Shown one piece after another: positions 47,899-55,986 of a stretch of 64,000 bases of DNA. The translations under genes and the position numbers were made by a program. The stretch is from positions 416,720 to 480,719 of the forward strand of contig NZ_FQWO01000002.1 in assembly GCF_900129705.1 (NCBI RefSeq), given 5' to 3'. Positions within the stretch are counted from its first letter, which is position 1, and each line of letters begins with the position of its first letter. Below the pieces are notes generated by a model that searched no databases, had not been told where the DNA came from, and saw only the letters and a list, made by a program, of their open reading frames with translations. The DNA comes from Flavobacterium granuli. GTDB lineage: Bacteria; Bacteroidota; Bacteroidia; Flavobacteriales; Flavobacteriaceae.

Positions 47899-48462
47899 TT
47901 AGTCTTTCCAGCCCCAAGGAGCTGAAGGTGTTGCAACTGTTTTTGTTAAATCAAATTTTACGGTAAAAAGTCTGTCCGAGCCGATGCGTCTTAAATTGTA
48001 AGTGAAAGATTTTTCGTCCAAAGTAATCCACCAGACATTTGCAGCAGCATTTGGTATTAAATCACAGGTTTGTTGATCGGCAGGAAAAAATTGTAATGTA
48101 GGTGAACCCGAATTGGAAGTTATTCCACCATATTGGGTAACCTTGTCTTCGGAACCATCCTCGTGACGATGGTCGTGTTTTAGTTGAATTCGGTCATTCT
48201 CATAAGTTAATACCCAAGTTCTGGATTTGTCATCTGCCACAAAAAATGGGATTCGAATCGTGTTTTCGTCACAATTGCGAACGTGCATCACTAGTTTTTT
48301 GTTTCGAAAAGCATCGTTTTCAGTGCCTTCAATCACTTCTCCTTCGAAAGATTTTCCGCAGTGTTTTTGTAGATTTTCCCAAAATTGTTTTGCGCCTGAT
48401 TTTTCTTGAGCAAAAATCAAAACGGAAAACAGCATACAGCATAGGAATAGGGTCTTTTTCAT
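47899..48462 (-). CDS. Secreted protein of unknown function
   Basis: The 187-residue protein has a signal peptide (MKKTLFLCCMLFSVLIFAQ). The mature part begins KSGAKQFWENLQKHCGKSFEGEVIEG and is rich in short beta-strand patterns with three cysteines (KHCGK, RNCDE, QTCDL). It resembles uncharacterised flavobacterial proteins; I recognise no enzyme motif. It stands alone between sdhB and the divergent amidase gene. Confidence 0.7.
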   Translation of the reverse strand: MKKTLFLCCMLFSVLIFAQEKSGAKQFWENLQKHCGKSFEGEVIEGTENDAFRNKKLVMHVRNCDENTIRIPFFVADDKSRTWVLTYENDRIQLKHDHRHEDGSEDKVTQYGGITSNSGSPTLQFFPADQQTCDLIPNAAANVWWITLDEKSFTYNLRRIGSDRLFTVKFDLTKTVATPSAPWGWKD

Positions 48463-48533
48463 AAAATGTTTTTTTGCTAATATAAGGAACTTGTGCTATT
48501 GTGATATTTCTTATTTTTATAAAAAATAAAATC

Positions 48534-49304
48534 ATGCAACTTATACTAATACAGGGTTCATTGTTCTGGGAAGATCCAAAAGCAAATCGCAATTATTTCG
48601 AGGCTCAAATTAATGGAATTAATTCCGCTATTGATTTAATTGTATTGCCCGAAATGTTTACATCGGGCTTTACGATGAATCCAAAAGCTGTTGCTGAAAC
48701 AATGCAGGGAGAAACTGTTTTGTGGATGCAATCTTTGGCAAAAGCCAAAAACAGCGCGATAACTGGAAGTCTGGTTATTGAAGAAAATTCGAATTTTTAT
48801 AACAGAATGTTGTTTGTGTTTCCGTCAGGGGAAATTCAGTATTACAACAAAAGACATTTGTTTACACTTGCTGGAGAAGATAAAGTGTACAAGGCTGGCA
48901 GTCAAAAACTGATTGTTGATTATCTAGGTTGGAAAATCTGTCCTTTTGTTTGTTATGATTTGCGTTTTCCGGTTTTTTCGAGAAATGTTGAGGATTACGA
49001 CTTACTGCTGTATGTAGCCAGTTGGCCAAAAACAAGAACGAATGCTTGGGACGCTTTGTTGAAAGCTAGAGCGATAGAGAATATGAGTTATGTTATAGGA
49101 GTCAATAGAACTGGGGAAGATGCGAATGGACATGCGTACATTGGGCATTCACAAGCTGTCGATTTCTTGGGGGATTATATAATTGAACCACAAGAAAAGG
49201 ACGGTGTTTTCAAGGCAGAATTAAATAAAGAAAAAATGCTCCAAACAAGACAAAAACTAGGTTTCTTGAATGATAGAGATCCGTTTTTTATGGAAGGTTT
49301 ATAA
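48534..49304 (+). CDS. Nitrilase-family amidase (omega-amidase-like)
   Basis: The 256-residue carbon-nitrogen hydrolase has the Glu-Lys-Cys triad: LPEMFTSGFTM, YYNKRHLFTLAGE, ICPFVCYDLRFPVFSR. The short form and the VNRTGEDANGHAYIGHSQAVD segment fit the YafV/omega-amidase branch, which removes amide from alpha-ketoglutaramate-type substrates. I start at MQLILIQGSLFWEDP; the longer frame adds a lysine-rich leader without family support. Its stop codon overlaps that of the convergent Ig-like gene. Confidence 0.9.
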   Translation: MQLILIQGSLFWEDPKANRNYFEAQINGINSAIDLIVLPEMFTSGFTMNPKAVAETMQGETVLWMQSLAKAKNSAITGSLVIEENSNFYNRMLFVFPSGEIQYYNKRHLFTLAGEDKVYKAGSQKLIVDYLGWKICPFVCYDLRFPVFSRNVEDYDLLLYVASWPKTRTNAWDALLKARAIENMSYVIGVNRTGEDANGHAYIGHSQAVDFLGDYIIEPQEKDGVFKAELNKEKMLQTRQKLGFLNDRDPFFMEGL

Positions 49305-50963
49305 TTTGTTGTTTTTCTTTTTTACAGATTTTTTGGGTTCGGGCGTGTAGGGAAGGCTCAAATCAAAAATATGAATAGCATCCCAGTTGGCTCGAACATC
49401 ATCTATTTCTTTTGAATAATAAATGACTTCCTCTGAATAGCGTTTTTCGAGGTAATTTCCGGCATCGTATACTTTGTTTTTGTTTTCGTCATAAATAACA
49501 CGTAGGGAAAGTATTGTAGGTTCTAGTAAATTAAAGTCAACAGTAGTGCTGTTTTCCGAGTATTCTGATGCAATTACTTCTCCTTTGGAATCGATCAATT
49601 CAACAATGACTGGGAAATGTTTTACGTTTTGCAATTGCACGCTTAGATTACCAAAATCCGAATATTCTCGAGTGTTTACTTGATATTTTAAGCTGTCATT
49701 CGACTTTTCGAAAAAATCAGTGAAAGCACCCGGTAAAATAGAAAAAGTATATTTTTCTAAGGGTTCTTTCTTGAAATCAAAAAACAATTTCTGGTTGAAA
49801 TCGTCGTATTCTGTCGTAAAAGCAACGGCAATAGAGTCTTTGTTGATGAGTTTTATTTTGGAATTGTCAAACTGTGTCAAAGGTGTCGAAGATTCTAAAG
49901 TGAATCGATCTCTAAAATTTAATGTACCATTTTGAACGGGAACAATGTTTAAAGTATCTTTTTTGGCGTCTTTTATTTTAAAATTGAAGTTTTTTTGATA
50001 GCTGTCTTTGCTAACAGCCAAAGATAAAGAGTCTGCTTTCAAAGGTTTGTGCCAGATTTGTAAGGAATCTTTTTTAGGAAACTGAGTAACAATGGTCGAT
50101 ACGATTTCGCCGTTGTTTTTTAAAGTTATTTTTGGTCTGTCGCTGGCTAAATTCATTTTGCCTTCATAACCCATCAGCAAGCGGTTTCCAGATGCTAGAG
50201 TAGGTTTGTATGCTTTAAAGGGGAGTTTTTCTTTGAATAATTCCAATTCGTATACCGTGTCATTTGGGATGGTGATGAACTGCTTGTTGAACCCAATTTT
50301 ATCGTCTTTTGGGTTGAATTTATTGTTGTTGTTCTTGTCTTTCAAAGCCACTAGAAGATATTTTCCCGCTTTTAGATTCTCTAATCGAAAGGTTTTTAAA
50401 CTGTCTAAGGTATTGGTAACGTATCTTGGGGTTTCCTTGTAAATAATAGAGTCTTTAAAATGCTCATTTACTTCATAAAGCATTACCGAAACAAAGGAAG
50501 CGACTTCTTTGTCGTAAGCATCTTTTATTCTTCCGCCAAGCGCCAGGGAATCAATATGGTCACCGGTAGAAAAAACATATTTGAACTGATTGTATGGATT
50601 GCCTTCATTATTGTCGGCAATACTTTGTCCAAAATTGAAACTATAAGTAGTATTAGGTTGTAAAGTGTCTTTGATTTTTATCGTAATAAATTTACTCGCA
50701 GTTGTAGGTAGTATCAATGGTTCATTCTTCATGGGTGGTGAAATGACCAATTGCTTGTTTAGGTTTTTAAGTCTGATATTCTCATCAAATACTAATTTGA
50801 TTTCGTCTCCTTTAAAATTGCTGCTGAAGTTTTTAGGGAAACTCATTTTTAAAACAGGAGCAATAGTGTCTTTTAGACCGCCAGTGATTGTTCCTCTTTT
50901 GGCACAATTAGCTAATGAAAGAGCTAAAAGAATGTATATAATGAGTGTGTTATTTTTCAACAT
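49299..50963 (-). CDS. Ig-like domain lipoprotein
   Basis: The 554-residue protein begins with a lipoprotein signal (YILLALSLANC, Cys at about 20). An SbsA-type Ig-like domain covers about 32-130 (APVLKMSFPKNFSSNFKGDEIKLVFDENI, the pattern of Big_5 domains). The rest is beta-rich with repeats such as KYLLVALKDKNNNNKFNPKDDKIGF. It ends with a lysine/asparagine-rich tail. Such proteins are common envelope proteins of Bacteroidota with unknown role. Confidence 0.85.
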   Translation of the reverse strand: MLKNNTLIIYILLALSLANCAKRGTITGGLKDTIAPVLKMSFPKNFSSNFKGDEIKLVFDENIRLKNLNKQLVISPPMKNEPLILPTTASKFITIKIKDTLQPNTTYSFNFGQSIADNNEGNPYNQFKYVFSTGDHIDSLALGGRIKDAYDKEVASFVSVMLYEVNEHFKDSIIYKETPRYVTNTLDSLKTFRLENLKAGKYLLVALKDKNNNNKFNPKDDKIGFNKQFITIPNDTVYELELFKEKLPFKAYKPTLASGNRLLMGYEGKMNLASDRPKITLKNNGEIVSTIVTQFPKKDSLQIWHKPLKADSLSLAVSKDSYQKNFNFKIKDAKKDTLNIVPVQNGTLNFRDRFTLESSTPLTQFDNSKIKLINKDSIAVAFTTEYDDFNQKLFFDFKKEPLEKYTFSILPGAFTDFFEKSNDSLKYQVNTREYSDFGNLSVQLQNVKHFPVIVELIDSKGEVIASEYSENSTTVDFNLLEPTILSLRVIYDENKNKVYDAGNYLEKRYSEEVIYYSKEIDDVRANWDAIHIFDLSLPYTPEPKKSVKKKNNKL

Positions 50964-51173
50964 AAAGTTTCAGAATTTAATGGTACAAAATAACAATTAT
51001 ATTTACTCTAATCGAAACTTTTATAGAATTATTAGTGAGGATTTAACGGGGCTTTCTTCTAGGACATTGCTTAATTTTTGTTTTTAATGTGTAGTTTTAC
51101 GTTGAATTTGGGCTTGGAATTCTGGATAAAATAATTTAATTCGTTTCTATCTGGCCCATTTAACAATAGAAAA

Positions 51174-51575
51174 ATGAGAAAAATAGAACATATAGGGATT
51201 GCAGTTAATGATTTGGAAGTTTCAAATCTGGTTTTTGAAAAGCTTTTTGGAGCGCCGGCTTACAAGTTTGAAGAAGTCGAAAGCGAGGGAGTTAAGACTT
51301 CTTTTTTTAAAAATGGGCCGAATAAAATTGAACTTTTAGCGGCGACACATCCGGATAGTCCTATTGCTAAATTTATTGCCAAGAAGGGAGAGGGAATTCA
51401 TCATATTGCTTTTGATGTGGAGGATATTGTATCAGAAATAGAGCGTTTGAAAAAGGAAGGCTTTGTTGTTTTGAATGAAATTCCAAAAAAAGGGGCCGAT
51501 AATAAGTTGGTTGCTTTTTTACATCCCAAAAGCACTAATGGGGTTTTGATTGAATTGTGTCAGGAGATAAAATAA
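51174..51575 (+). CDS. mce: Methylmalonyl-CoA epimerase
   Basis: The 133-residue VOC-fold enzyme interconverts the two methylmalonyl-CoA epimers in propionate or branched-chain metabolism. It begins KIEHIGIAVNDLEVSN (metal-binding His) and has EGIHHIAFDVEDI (second His) and ends GVLIELCQE (Glu). Length is typical. No mutase gene is adjacent. It is the last chromosomal gene before the tRNA and island. Confidence 0.9.
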   Translation: MRKIEHIGIAVNDLEVSNLVFEKLFGAPAYKFEEVESEGVKTSFFKNGPNKIELLAATHPDSPIAKFIAKKGEGIHHIAFDVEDIVSEIERLKKEGFVVLNEIPKKGADNKLVAFLHPKSTNGVLIELCQEIK

Positions 51576-51670
51576 TTTGGTTTTTTTAAATTTTAGAATA
51601 TTAATAATCAATAGCTTTCTGATTCAAATGTTGAAATAGTATACTTAATTAGAAATCTAGGTTAAAAATA

Positions 51671-51702
51671 TTTGGAGCAAACGAAAAATAGTAGTAATAT
51701 TG
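51671..51702 (+). promoter_or_regulatory. tRNA promoter
   Basis: TTTG (51671-51674), 20 bases, then TAATATTG (51695-51702), one mismatch to TAnnTTTG; the tRNA begins 13 bases later. Confidence 0.5.
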
Positions 51703-51715
51703 CAAACTCTTAACC

Positions 51716-51789
51716 GGTCCTATAGCTCAGCTGGTTAGAGCACCTGACTCATAATCAGGTGGTCCCTGGTTCGAGCCCAGGTGGGACCA
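51716..51789 (+). tRNA. tRNA with CAU anticodon (Met or Ile2)
   Basis: The cloverleaf is clear: acceptor GGTCCTA/TGGGACC, D arm GCTC..GAGC, anticodon arm CCTGA-CTCATAA-TCAGG, T arm CCTGG-TTCGAGC-CCAGG, discriminator A. CCA is not encoded. The anticodon CAU reads AUG as elongator Met, or AUA if lysidine-modified (Ile2); the initiator is excluded because the anticodon stem lacks three G-C pairs. The 3' end is a likely integration site for the island that follows. Confidence 0.93.
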
Positions 51790-51798
51790 CTAGTAAAA

Positions 51799-51831
51799 TC
51801 AAGCCTTCTCAGAAATGTGAAGGCTTTTTTG
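51799..51831 (+). terminator. Terminator after the tRNA
   Basis: AAGCCTTC (51801-51808) and GAAGGCTT (51819-51826), then T-run. Confidence 0.8.
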
Positions 51832-51918
51832 TTTCTATCAGTACAACATATGTACAACAAATTGTCGACTTCGCAAAGATACTAAACTTTTCATTCTGTT
51901 TCAATTAGCTATATTTTT

Positions 51919-51948
51919 TAGTATTTTTACTCTTAAAAAAAAATACTA
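51919..51948. promoter_or_regulatory. 10-base inverted repeat before the first island gene
   Basis: TAGTATTTTT (51919-51928) is the reverse complement of AAAAATACTA (51939-51948). It ends 6 bases before the ATG at 51954 and could be an operator or a start-site hairpin. Confidence 0.4.
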
Positions 51949-51953
51949 GAATT

Positions 51954-52685
51954 ATGAAAAATATAATTGAAGAAATTTTTTTCTTTCTTCATGAACAAAT
52001 TGAAAAGTTAAATTCGATCTTTAGTTCTAAGATATCGCCTCTCATATTAGCTCCATTATTACCTTTTTCAGTTGTGATTATTAGTATTATTCAATTGAGT
52101 GGCGGTGTTTTTATTTTATTCAATTCAATAGTAATATTTATAGGAATTATTTTCACTTTCTTACTTGGAGCATCTTCATTTTATTTCTACAAAAATGAAA
52201 ATATTTATACGATAATAAAAAGAAAAAAATCGAATAAGAATCTGTCTCAATTTAAGAGTAATTCTAATATCGTAAATTTCAGTAATGAAAAAAGTATTTT
52301 AGAAATTCTTGAAAAGAACAAGGGTAAAATTGGGCATTATTATTTCGAGCTCAGAAAAATAGATGTTTTTGAATTTGACACTTCATTAAATGACTTCACA
52401 AATTTAATTTCTAATTGTTTCAACGATAAGTCCAATGATAGTTATGCTTTTAATTTAGAAATTAGCGCTTACCATGCTCACTATTTTATTAGGGAGTTCT
52501 TAATTCCATTCTTGGGAAAACTAGATCCGAATTTTATTATATCCAAAAATCATATTGTTTCACTTTTAAAATACAAAAAAGATAATAATTATCTTCCAAT
52601 AAGCGAAGGGTCATTTTCAAACTTAGGAAGAGTAAAGTATACTGAAGATCAGAAGAAATTATATGATACTGTTAAAACGGCGTGA
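51954..52685 (+). CDS. Island membrane protein of unknown function
   Basis: The 243-residue protein has two adjacent membrane helices (about 27-50 and 53-78), a lysine-rich stretch (KRKKSNKN) and a soluble C-terminal domain of about 150 residues with IGHYYFELRKIDVFEFD and EISAYHAHYFIREFLIPFLG. I recognise no family. It lies directly after the tRNA where many integrative elements carry an integrase, but there is no tyrosine recombinase motif in it. Confidence 0.65.
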   Translation: MKNIIEEIFFFLHEQIEKLNSIFSSKISPLILAPLLPFSVVIISIIQLSGGVFILFNSIVIFIGIIFTFLLGASSFYFYKNENIYTIIKRKKSNKNLSQFKSNSNIVNFSNEKSILEILEKNKGKIGHYYFELRKIDVFEFDTSLNDFTNLISNCFNDKSNDSYAFNLEISAYHAHYFIREFLIPFLGKLDPNFIISKNHIVSLLKYKKDNNYLPISEGSFSNLGRVKYTEDQKKLYDTVKTA

Positions 52686-52777
52686 TTTTTCCGAATTATT
52701 ACGTGACTACATCACGAACCCACGTTTCATCTAGTTGTATTCCAATAAATTAGCGTCATAATCTAAAAACATATATT

Positions 52778-53065
52778 ATGAGCCCGCAAAAAATTGTTGA
52801 ACAATTAAATGAAATTAAAATGATGATTACTAAAGGTAGTCAATTCCAAAAAGAGATCTTTACTATTAAAGATTTAATGGCCTACACAGGTTATTCCGAT
52901 AGTACAATTCATAAGTTATCGGCTAAAAAGCTTATACCTCATAATAAGCCTACGAATGGAGCTCTTTTCTTCGATAGAATTGAAATAGTTGAATGGATCA
53001 GGAAACACAAAGTGTATTCTGACGAGGAAGTATTGTCTAAATTTTCTAAAGGATTAAAAAAATAA
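52778..53065 (+). CDS. Excisionase-like helix-turn-helix protein
   Basis: The 95-residue protein has a MerR/excisionase-type winged helix-turn-helix: FTIKDLMAYTGYSDSTIHKLSAKKLIPHNKP followed by ALFFDRIEIVEWIRKHK. Proteins of this size and motif are standard in Bacteroidota mobile elements, where they control excision or expression. A strong terminator follows at once, so it is not co-transcribed with the VapE-like gene. Confidence 0.8.
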   Translation: MSPQKIVEQLNEIKMMITKGSQFQKEIFTIKDLMAYTGYSDSTIHKLSAKKLIPHNKPTNGALFFDRIEIVEWIRKHKVYSDEEVLSKFSKGLKK

Positions 53066-53106
53066 GGCGTTCAAAGATCCACCTTTGAACGCCTAAATAT
53101 TTTTTG
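53063..53106 (+). terminator. Terminator after the HTH gene
   Basis: AGGCGTTCAAAG (53065-53076) and CTTTGAACGCCT (53083-53094) are perfectly complementary with a 6-base loop, then ATATTTTTTG. The stem begins on the gene's stop codon. Confidence 0.85.
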
Positions 53107-53162
53107 TACAACTCTAAGAGTATGATGCAAATATAGGCATTATACTCTTTCATCTAATTATT

Positions 53163-54341
53163 ATGGAAGAAATAAACGTATATGACGTGTCATCACGCAA
53201 GGATTCTTTGTATGACAAAATTCACGAAGAATTTAGTAAACATTTCAAAATCAAGTTTAACGAAATTTCACTAGAATATGAAATTTACAATATCAATACT
53301 GGAGTTAGGATTGACTTTAATGAATCATCAATATTAATCCATCTTCATCGAGAAAAGATAAATGTAAGTCCACAGGTTCTAAAAACCTATTTGAAGTCGC
53401 ATTTTGTTGAGCGCATTAATCCATTGATCGAGTATTTTGAAAATTTACCAACTTGGAATGGTATAGACCACATTAAAAAGTATGCAAGCTACATCAATAC
53501 GGATGACAACGAATTATTTTACATACAGCTGCTCAAATGGGCAGTGCGCGCAGTCAAAACAGTTTTTCTGAACGACGAAATAAACAAACATGTGTTAGTT
53601 CTGGAGGGAGGTCAGAGCTTTGGTAAATCCTACTATTTAAATTATTTGTGTCCTAAGTCGCTGGAAAAATATTTATACACAAATTTAGGTGTAGGACGTG
53701 ATGAACGTGTGAAGCTCGCGAAGGCTATAATTATTAACATCGAGGAACTAGATGTAATGGGAAAATATGATATTAACGCTATTAAAGCCATAATCAGCCA
53801 GATATCAATCAATGAGCGTTTGCCTTATGCAGATAAGTCAACATTGCTGTATCGAACCTGTTCCTTTGTAGCATCAACCAATCGTGCAGAATTCCTCTCT
53901 GACGATAGTGGGTCAGTTAGATGGATCATTTTTAGTGTTATTCAGAAAATAGACTTCTCCTACAGTAAAGAATTTAATATTGATGATTTCTGGTCCCAGG
54001 CTTATCATATTTTTAAAAATCAAAAAGACTTCAAATCTGATTTAACTACAGAAGATATAAGGGTTAATGAGCAACGAAACGAACGTTTTACGATACAAAC
54101 GGTAGAAAATGAATATGTGCTAAAGTTCTATGCCGTTAGTGAGGATATAGCCGATTTTAGAACTTCAACGGAAATCGTTTCAGATTTATCCATAATGGGA
54201 CAGAGATTAAGTAATATAAAAATTGGATCTGCTCTAACAAAATATGGGTTTCAAAAGATTAAACATTCCAAAAGGCAAGTTTACGGATATTTAGCTAAAC
54301 CCAAATTTAAAGATTCTCCATGGGGTTTTAGAGATATTTAA
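53163..54341 (+). CDS. VapE/VirE-family ATPase
   Basis: The 392-residue protein matches the virulence-associated E family of mobile elements, P-loop proteins related to phage primase-helicases. Residues of about 85-110 (FENLPTWNGIDHIKKYASYI) are the typical lead-in. The P-loop is VLVLEGGQSFGKSYYLN. The Walker B-like segment is AIIINIEELDVMGKYDIN, and SFVASTNRAEFL is the sensor motif. It probably helps start element replication together with the primase-like protein downstream, and iteron-like repeats lie between them. Confidence 0.85.
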   Translation: MEEINVYDVSSRKDSLYDKIHEEFSKHFKIKFNEISLEYEIYNINTGVRIDFNESSILIHLHREKINVSPQVLKTYLKSHFVERINPLIEYFENLPTWNGIDHIKKYASYINTDDNELFYIQLLKWAVRAVKTVFLNDEINKHVLVLEGGQSFGKSYYLNYLCPKSLEKYLYTNLGVGRDERVKLAKAIIINIEELDVMGKYDINAIKAIISQISINERLPYADKSTLLYRTCSFVASTNRAEFLSDDSGSVRWIIFSVIQKIDFSYSKEFNIDDFWSQAYHIFKNQKDFKSDLTTEDIRVNEQRNERFTIQTVENEYVLKFYAVSEDIADFRTSTEIVSDLSIMGQRLSNIKIGSALTKYGFQKIKHSKRQVYGYLAKPKFKDSPWGFRDI

Positions 54342-54352
54342 GAAAATAGAAA

Positions 54353-54545
54353 TATACCTACCTAGTTACCTAGTCAGGGATAAGTAATTGTTTATCAGTA
54401 ACTTAAAAAGGTAGGTAGACTTGAAAAATAATCACCTAGCTTACCTAAATTAGGTAAGTCAGCTAACTACTAGAAAACAGTTACCTAAGTTTTAAACTTC
54501 TTAAGAACAGTTACTTATAATCATTAGGTGACTAGGTAGGCTAAA
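54353..54545. repeat. Iteron-like ACCTA/TAGGT cluster
   Basis: Within about 190 bases the core ACCTA or its complement TAGGT appears about ten times. Examples are TACCTACCTAGTTACCTAG at 54354, AGGTAGGTAG near 54409, CACCTAGCTTACCTAAATTAGGTAAG near 54432, CAGTTACCTAAG near 54479 and TAGGTGACTAGGTAGGC near 54525. It lies between the VapE-like and primase-like genes. It may be a replication origin or a cluster of regulator sites. Confidence 0.55.
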
Positions 54546-54557
54546 AATCAAAAAAGA

Positions 54558-55427
54558 GTGAAAGATATAGATAAATTAAGAAATATTCCGATCATCAGTA
54601 TTTTGAGGAAATTAAATGTTGAAGCGGTTGAAAAGAAAAAAGATCAGTTTTGGTTTAAACCGCAATGGAGAGAAGAAAGAACAGCTTCTGCTAAATGTGA
54701 ACATGGTCTATTTTACGATTTTGGGGAAGGTTACGGTGGCAATGCAGTAGACTATGTAATGAAGCACTTTGCTATCGATTTCATAGAAGCTGTTAAGTGG
54801 TTGCGAAATGAGGATGTTATTTTTTCTTTTGACCCGCCTAAAAAGCTTGACACTAAGATTTCGAAAAAACAAAACTCGTATTGCATTAAAACTATTCAAC
54901 CACTGGGGAATCAAATCTTACTTGATTATTTAAAAAACAGAAAATTGAATATCGTGGTTTGCAAAAAGTATCTCGTTGAAGTGTATTACACGGTGAATGA
55001 GAAGAACTATTTCGGTGTAGGTTTTAAGAACAATAAAGATTATTTCGAAATTCGAAATAAATATGCCAAACTATGTTTGGGATCAAAATGGTTCACTTGG
55101 ATTAGAAAAAATAACAGTTCAATTATAGTTTTAGAATCCTGGTCCGATTTCATTTCATTGCTAACTCTCTACCCAAAATATGAATTGTCGAAAGATTTCC
55201 TAATCCTAAATTCCTTGTCTATGCTTTCGAGAACGGATGAAGTATTGCTTAATTATTCTAAAATTTTCTTTGCATTAGATAACGATGCTGCAGGTTTAAA
55301 AGCGACTGGAAATTGCATAGAAAAATGGAATAGCAAACTAGTAATAAGTAAAGATGTCAGGTATTTATTTCAAGGTTCAAAAGACCTTAATGAGTACCTA
55401 ATAGTAAAAGAAACCATTCAAGGATAG
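54558..55427 (+). CDS. Toprim primase-like protein
   Basis: The 289-residue protein (GTG start) has an N-terminal CHC2-like region (FWFKPQWREERTASAKCEHGLFYDFGEGYGGNAVDYV) and a toprim region around residues 190-245 (IIVLESWSDFISLL, FFALDNDAAGLKATGN). The cysteine and histidine ligands of the CHC2 zinc finger are mostly missing, which is usual in mobile-element versions. It likely primes element DNA during transfer or replication. It is followed by an oriT-like hairpin. Confidence 0.82.
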   Translation: MKDIDKLRNIPIISILRKLNVEAVEKKKDQFWFKPQWREERTASAKCEHGLFYDFGEGYGGNAVDYVMKHFAIDFIEAVKWLRNEDVIFSFDPPKKLDTKISKKQNSYCIKTIQPLGNQILLDYLKNRKLNIVVCKKYLVEVYYTVNEKNYFGVGFKNNKDYFEIRNKYAKLCLGSKWFTWIRKNNSSIIVLESWSDFISLLTLYPKYELSKDFLILNSLSMLSRTDEVLLNYSKIFFALDNDAAGLKATGNCIEKWNSKLVISKDVRYLFQGSKDLNEYLIVKETIQG

Positions 55428-55538
55428 CTGGAAAAACTTTCTGTATGGTGCAAAAACTTTTATATAAATGTATAAAACAAAAATATACAAATGTATACAA
55501 ATGGTTGCCAGACGATTGAGTTTATTAGCAAACGTCTT

Positions 55539-55607
55539 GAGCAAGCGGTGTAATTCGTGGGTACATTTCCACTTCGTTACAATGCCCCACGCATCACAAG
55601 CTTGCTC
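55539..55607. other. Candidate oriT
   Basis: GAGCAAGC (55539-55546) pairs with GCTTGCTC (55600-55607), and inside it CGTGGG (55556-55561) pairs with CCCACG (55586-55591). An alternative nested fold pairs TGTAA..GTGG with CCAC..TTACA (55550-55581). It lies 74 bases before the mobC-like gene, the usual place of oriT in mobilizable elements. Confidence 0.55.
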
Positions 55608-55680
55608 TACGAGGTTGATTTTTTTTAACGCTATCGCTAAAAAATCTAAAAAAAAAGCAAAGCAAAATAAATTTTGAATA

Positions 55681-55986
55681 ATGGAAAAGAACAGAAAGAA
55701 AGACGAATTTTTAAAGTTTAGAATTAACGAAAAGGAGAAAGCATTAATTGAAGAAAGATCAAAAAGCTGTAATAAAAACATGAGTGAATTTGCTCGGTTC
55801 ATGTTGCTGAATGGAGAGGTGATTGCAATCACGGTCGAGGAGAAAAGAATATTAGCAGGACTAGCAAATAACATAAACCAACTCGTAAAACGATTTCATC
55901 AAATAAACAAGGAACCTGACAGTCTAATGATAGAATTACAAACCATTTTAACACACTTGAAAAATGCCTATAGGAGAAGCACATAA
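55681..55986 (+). CDS. MobC-like mobilization protein
   Basis: The 101-residue basic protein has the ribbon-helix-helix pattern of relaxosome accessory proteins: FLKFRINEKEKALIEERSKSCNKNMSEFARFMLL, then LAGLANNINQLVKRFHQINK. It would bind oriT and help the relaxase nick. Its end overlaps the relaxase start by 23 bases, a sign of translational coupling. Confidence 0.85.
   Translation: MEKNRKKDEFLKFRINEKEKALIEERSKSCNKNMSEFARFMLLNGEVIAITVEEKRILAGLANNINQLVKRFHQINKEPDSLMIELQTILTHLKNAYRRST

Noticed and set aside
50665..51087. 140-codon plus-strand frame opposite the Ig-like lipoprotein
   Set aside because: It runs antisense over the well-supported lipoprotein start and past it, with no domain or promoter.
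51790..51953. Integrase gene expected next to the tRNA
   Set aside because: No frame of suitable length or recombinase motif exists in this gap or elsewhere in the island.
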